Shown piece after piece: positions 59,041 through 61,182 of a DNA stretch of 61,182 nucleotides. The notes beneath the pieces were generated by a model, which saw nothing but the letters and a program-made list of their open reading frames with translations, searched no databases and was not told the DNA's origin. This DNA comes from a virus. The translations under genes and the position numbers were made by a program. The stretch covers positions 1 to 61,182 of IMG/VR virus record IMGVR_UViG_3300030389_003077; one strand, 5' to 3'. The stretch's first letter is position 1, and every line of letters starts with the position of its first letter.

Positions 59041-59493
59041 TTAAGAGTCAGAAGCTGTTGTTATTGTAGTAACGTGTCGTCTAACTTGTGCTGCAGTTAC
59101 ATTATCAACAGGTTGAGAGTAACCACTAGTTACAAAATCAAATTTTATAACTGGTCCAGCAGAAACTGAGTTCATAGCAGCCCAAAGGTCTTCTATAACT
59201 GCAGCTTCTTTTCCAGAAGTACAAGTAAGTCTAACAAAAGCTTGTTCTACACCTTCACCTGCAGTACCTGCAGAAGTAGTACCAAAAATAGAACCAGCCT
59301 CATATTTTGTTCCACCTTGAAAGTAGATATAAATTAATCCACTACCATTGTTTTCTGCTGCGATTGAACTAATGTTTTTAGCAGGAAATGCTGCCAAATC
59401 TAAATTAGCTCCATTATCAGCATTAGCAACAGAGTCTGAATCTACTGCAGAAACGTGAAACATTAACAATTTATCTCCAAAAATTTGTGCCAT
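59041..59493 (-). CDS. Small virion protein, possible decoration protein
   Basis: A 150-residue Ala/Ser/Gly-rich protein with strands (SGLIYIYFQGGTKYEAGSIF; EQAFVRLTCTSGKEAAVIED) and an end VRRHVTTITTAS. It follows the major capsid gene by 26 bases and precedes a terminator, so it should be expressed at a similar level. That fits a capsid decoration or accessory protein. Confidence 0.75.
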   Translation of the reverse strand: MAQIFGDKLLMFHVSAVDSDSVANADNGANLDLAAFPAKNISSIAAENNGSGLIYIYFQGGTKYEAGSIFGTTSAGTAGEGVEQAFVRLTCTSGKEAAVIEDLWAAMNSVSAGPVIKFDFVTSGYSQPVDNVTAAQVRRHVTTITTASDS

Positions 59494-59519
59494 TTTCTTA
59501 TGTTTTTAAATATTAATAA

Positions 59520-60944
59520 TTATGATTTTTTGAACAATAAGAAACGGTTAGGAGCAAATCCTTCAAAACCACGTTCAGTACGGTAGTGAGATCGCAACTC
59601 GTCTTTCTCGTTAGTTCTATTTTGTAGAACTGCAGATCCAGTTAACCAGTGCTCCATCTCACGAGAGTAACCATTCGCAGCTTTGTATCGCATACGTAAA
59701 GAAGGAATACTTTCTCCTGATCGTGGGTCTCTTTGATTATCCATAGGGATACACATACCGAAACCATTGAATTTAAATCCATCGCCACCTAACAAATCAG
59801 GACGGTTAAATAGGTCATAAGTTTTCTTGTGGAAAGTGTAACCACCACGAGAGAACGAGTTGAAACCTAAGTTCAACGCCATGTCTTTGCTGTTAGCAAA
59901 AGTACCATAGTTAGCACCACCAGCAGCGTAAGCTCCTTGTGCAGCTAACAAGTCGTCAATATCTAAAGATAAGTTAATACCAGCGTAAAGAGCCATCTCT
60001 TTAGCACCTCTAAATTTATCTAAAGATTTTACAGCAGCATCAAAGTCAGCCATTGTAATTGCAGAAGAACCAAGGTCCATAGTTTGACCTTTGTTTTCCA
60101 TAAATTTCAATAAACCTTCTGTTGTTTTAATTCCTGTAACTGCTGAAGAACCATCTGTGTCAGTATCAGCACTAGATAGAGTGCCATCACCAGATTCACC
60201 TACAATCATTGCAAGCTCACAGTAATCCATAAATCTTTGGTAAGTATCAGCTTCACCTTGCAAGTACCATAAGTATCCAGAACCAAACTCTTGGTTGTTT
60301 ACTTTTACATAGATAGCATTAGTTGCCTCAGAGCCTGAAACAGAAAAAGATTCTTTAATAATCTGACATTGGTTAGAGTACTGAATTACACGTGGTGTAA
60401 TACCCTCACCTGGCTGGTCAGTTCTTTCTGCGTAAGCGTTACCTACAATAGCGTAAGCTTGATTTCCTTTTGCGTTAACAACAGCACCATTCATATCTTT
60501 TACGGTAAAGTCATTACCTGCTAATGCTGCTGTTACATATAACATAGATCCATCAGCACCTAAAATAAGATCACCATCACGAAGAGCTGAATTACCAGTG
60601 TCATCTGAAGATCCTGAATCAGTAAAAGCATTATCTACTAATAACTCATCTGAAGTTATAGTTGCAGTAAAGTGATTATGAAGAAAAGTTTCTTCATAGT
60701 GCTCAAACTTGTTAGCTGTTGTTTCTTTTTTTGTTCCTAATAATTCCATAAGACCAGTAATCCCTTGATCACCGTATCTTTTTACTAGTTGCTCGTCTAC
60801 ATCACGCTTAGTTAATAAGTTACTACCGTCAGATGCTGCTGCTAAAAGAGTAGCACTGTTTACGTAGTTTGATGTAGTTGCAACTGCCACATTTGAAGGA
60901 GTCGGGTTCATTGCTGGACTCGATCCTAAACTTACTGTTGCCAT
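59520..60944 (-). CDS. Major capsid protein
   Basis: The 474-residue protein has the composition and length expected for HK97-fold capsids of P22-like and crAss-like phages. An N-terminal helical region contains LVKRYGDQGITGLMELLGTK. Middle domains include SNQCQIIKESFSVSGSEATN, and the C-terminal region ends EMEHWLTGSAVLQNRTNEKD, then GFEGFAPNRFLLFKKS. It lies directly after the scaffold-like gene and before accessory and connector genes. Confidence 0.85.
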   Translation of the reverse strand: MATVSLGSSPAMNPTPSNVAVATTSNYVNSATLLAAASDGSNLLTKRDVDEQLVKRYGDQGITGLMELLGTKKETTANKFEHYEETFLHNHFTATITSDELLVDNAFTDSGSSDDTGNSALRDGDLILGADGSMLYVTAALAGNDFTVKDMNGAVVNAKGNQAYAIVGNAYAERTDQPGEGITPRVIQYSNQCQIIKESFSVSGSEATNAIYVKVNNQEFGSGYLWYLQGEADTYQRFMDYCELAMIVGESGDGTLSSADTDTDGSSAVTGIKTTEGLLKFMENKGQTMDLGSSAITMADFDAAVKSLDKFRGAKEMALYAGINLSLDIDDLLAAQGAYAAGGANYGTFANSKDMALNLGFNSFSRGGYTFHKKTYDLFNRPDLLGGDGFKFNGFGMCIPMDNQRDPRSGESIPSLRMRYKAANGYSREMEHWLTGSAVLQNRTNEKDELRSHYRTERGFEGFAPNRFLLFKKS

Positions 60945-60981
60945 TTTTTTATATTTTTAAAATAATAATTAATTTTCGTTT

Positions 60982-61182
60982 TTAACCTAAAATTTGTTTT
61001 CTCAACATATCAAGAGTTGTTTGTTGCTTCTGAGGTGCATCTTGCTTGTCTTGTGCAAATGATGGGTTCTTAATCTCATTAATTACGCTTTCTGTCCCTT
61101 TGCTTCTGTACTGATTAGCGACACCTCGAACAATCTTATCTATGTTGTTCAAGATATACATATCTGTATTGAGCTTGTCAAA
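60982..61182 (-). CDS. Scaffold-like head assembly protein, C-terminal part
   Basis: This is the C-terminal end of the gene beginning at 961. Its last residues read TTLDMLRKQILG before TAA at 60982-84. The frame joins through the terminal repeat without interruption. Scaffold C-termini usually bind the capsid protein, and this one is basic and helical, in contrast to the acidic N-terminus. Confidence 0.75.
   Translation of the reverse strand, partial: FDKLNTDMYILNNIDKIVRGVANQYRSKGTESVINEIKNPSFAQDKQDAPQKQQTTLDMLRKQILG
61097..61182. repeat. Terminal direct repeat, right copy
   Basis: Identical to bases 3-88. See the left copy for its meaning; the genome should be treated as closed here. Confidence 0.95.

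Noticed and set aside
1-61182. Integrase, attachment site or other lysogeny genes
   Set aside because: None was recognised; the single Cro-like protein alone does not indicate a temperate phage.

Overview
The window is an apparently complete, circularly closing genome of about 61.1 kb from a bacteriophage of a Bacteroidota host, most likely a marine flavobacterium. Bases 3-88 repeat exactly at 61097-61182, and one gene runs across that junction in frame. The host inference rests on four things. The clearest promoters read TAnnTTTG at -7 with TTTG about 19 bases upstream. Genes lack Shine-Dalgarno sites and use A-rich Kozak-like leaders. One secreted protein carries a type IX secretion C-terminal sorting domain. 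The same protein has the cysteine repeats typical of flavobacterial surface proteins. The DNA is AT-rich. No integrase, attachment site, DNA polymerase, RNA polymerase, tail sheath or tape measure was recognised, which suggests a lytic, short-tailed phage that uses host polymerases. The head and tail gene order resembles P22-like and crAss-like phages.

Layout. (1) A leftward late region runs from 14609 through base 1, across the junction, down to 35979. In order of transcription it holds a structural protein, a small holin-like protein and two basic proteins. Next come three consecutive-type secreted or outer-membrane genes (T9SS-sorted protein, beta-barrel, thioredoxin-like), then M15 endolysin, holin and a fibre protein. 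A double GroES-like co-chaperonin, a possible small terminase, large terminase, portal, scaffold-like protein and major capsid protein follow. It ends with head-tail connector proteins, two giant tail proteins and three presumed ejected proteins, the last a 2441-residue polyvalent protein. (2) A rightward fibre operon at 14708-19364 starts with a winged-helix protein at a divergent promoter pair. (3) A leftward chain of five tiny overlapping genes lies at 19361-20415. (4) A 1.3 kb region at 20416-21705 has no convincing gene. (5) A rightward early and replication region at 21706-35735 has about twenty-nine small genes of mostly unknown function. They are followed by ERF annealing protein, RecE-like exonuclease, SSB-like protein, DnaT-like loader, DnaB-like helicase, a DnaA domain IV-like protein and several nucleases.

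The most notable content is RNA. A consensus promoter at 20840-20872 precedes about 810 bases (20878-21690) that hold at least fifteen perfect or near-perfect nested helices, an 11-bp long-range closing helix, a likely pseudoknot and a tRNA-like 3' end with a T-loop. This looks like a large ornate non-coding RNA of the GOLLD/ROOL kind, or a new class. About 400 bases downstream, at 22102-22157, lies a complete type I hammerhead ribozyme core. It overlaps the stop codon of one early gene, and its cleavage site is 20 bases before the next start codon. A further long hairpin lies at 24906-24969. Together these suggest that the early transcript carries a giant structured RNA at its 5' end and is cut by its own ribozyme.

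The second notable feature is the secreted-protein set beside the lysis genes. It should place phage proteins on or in the host outer membrane.
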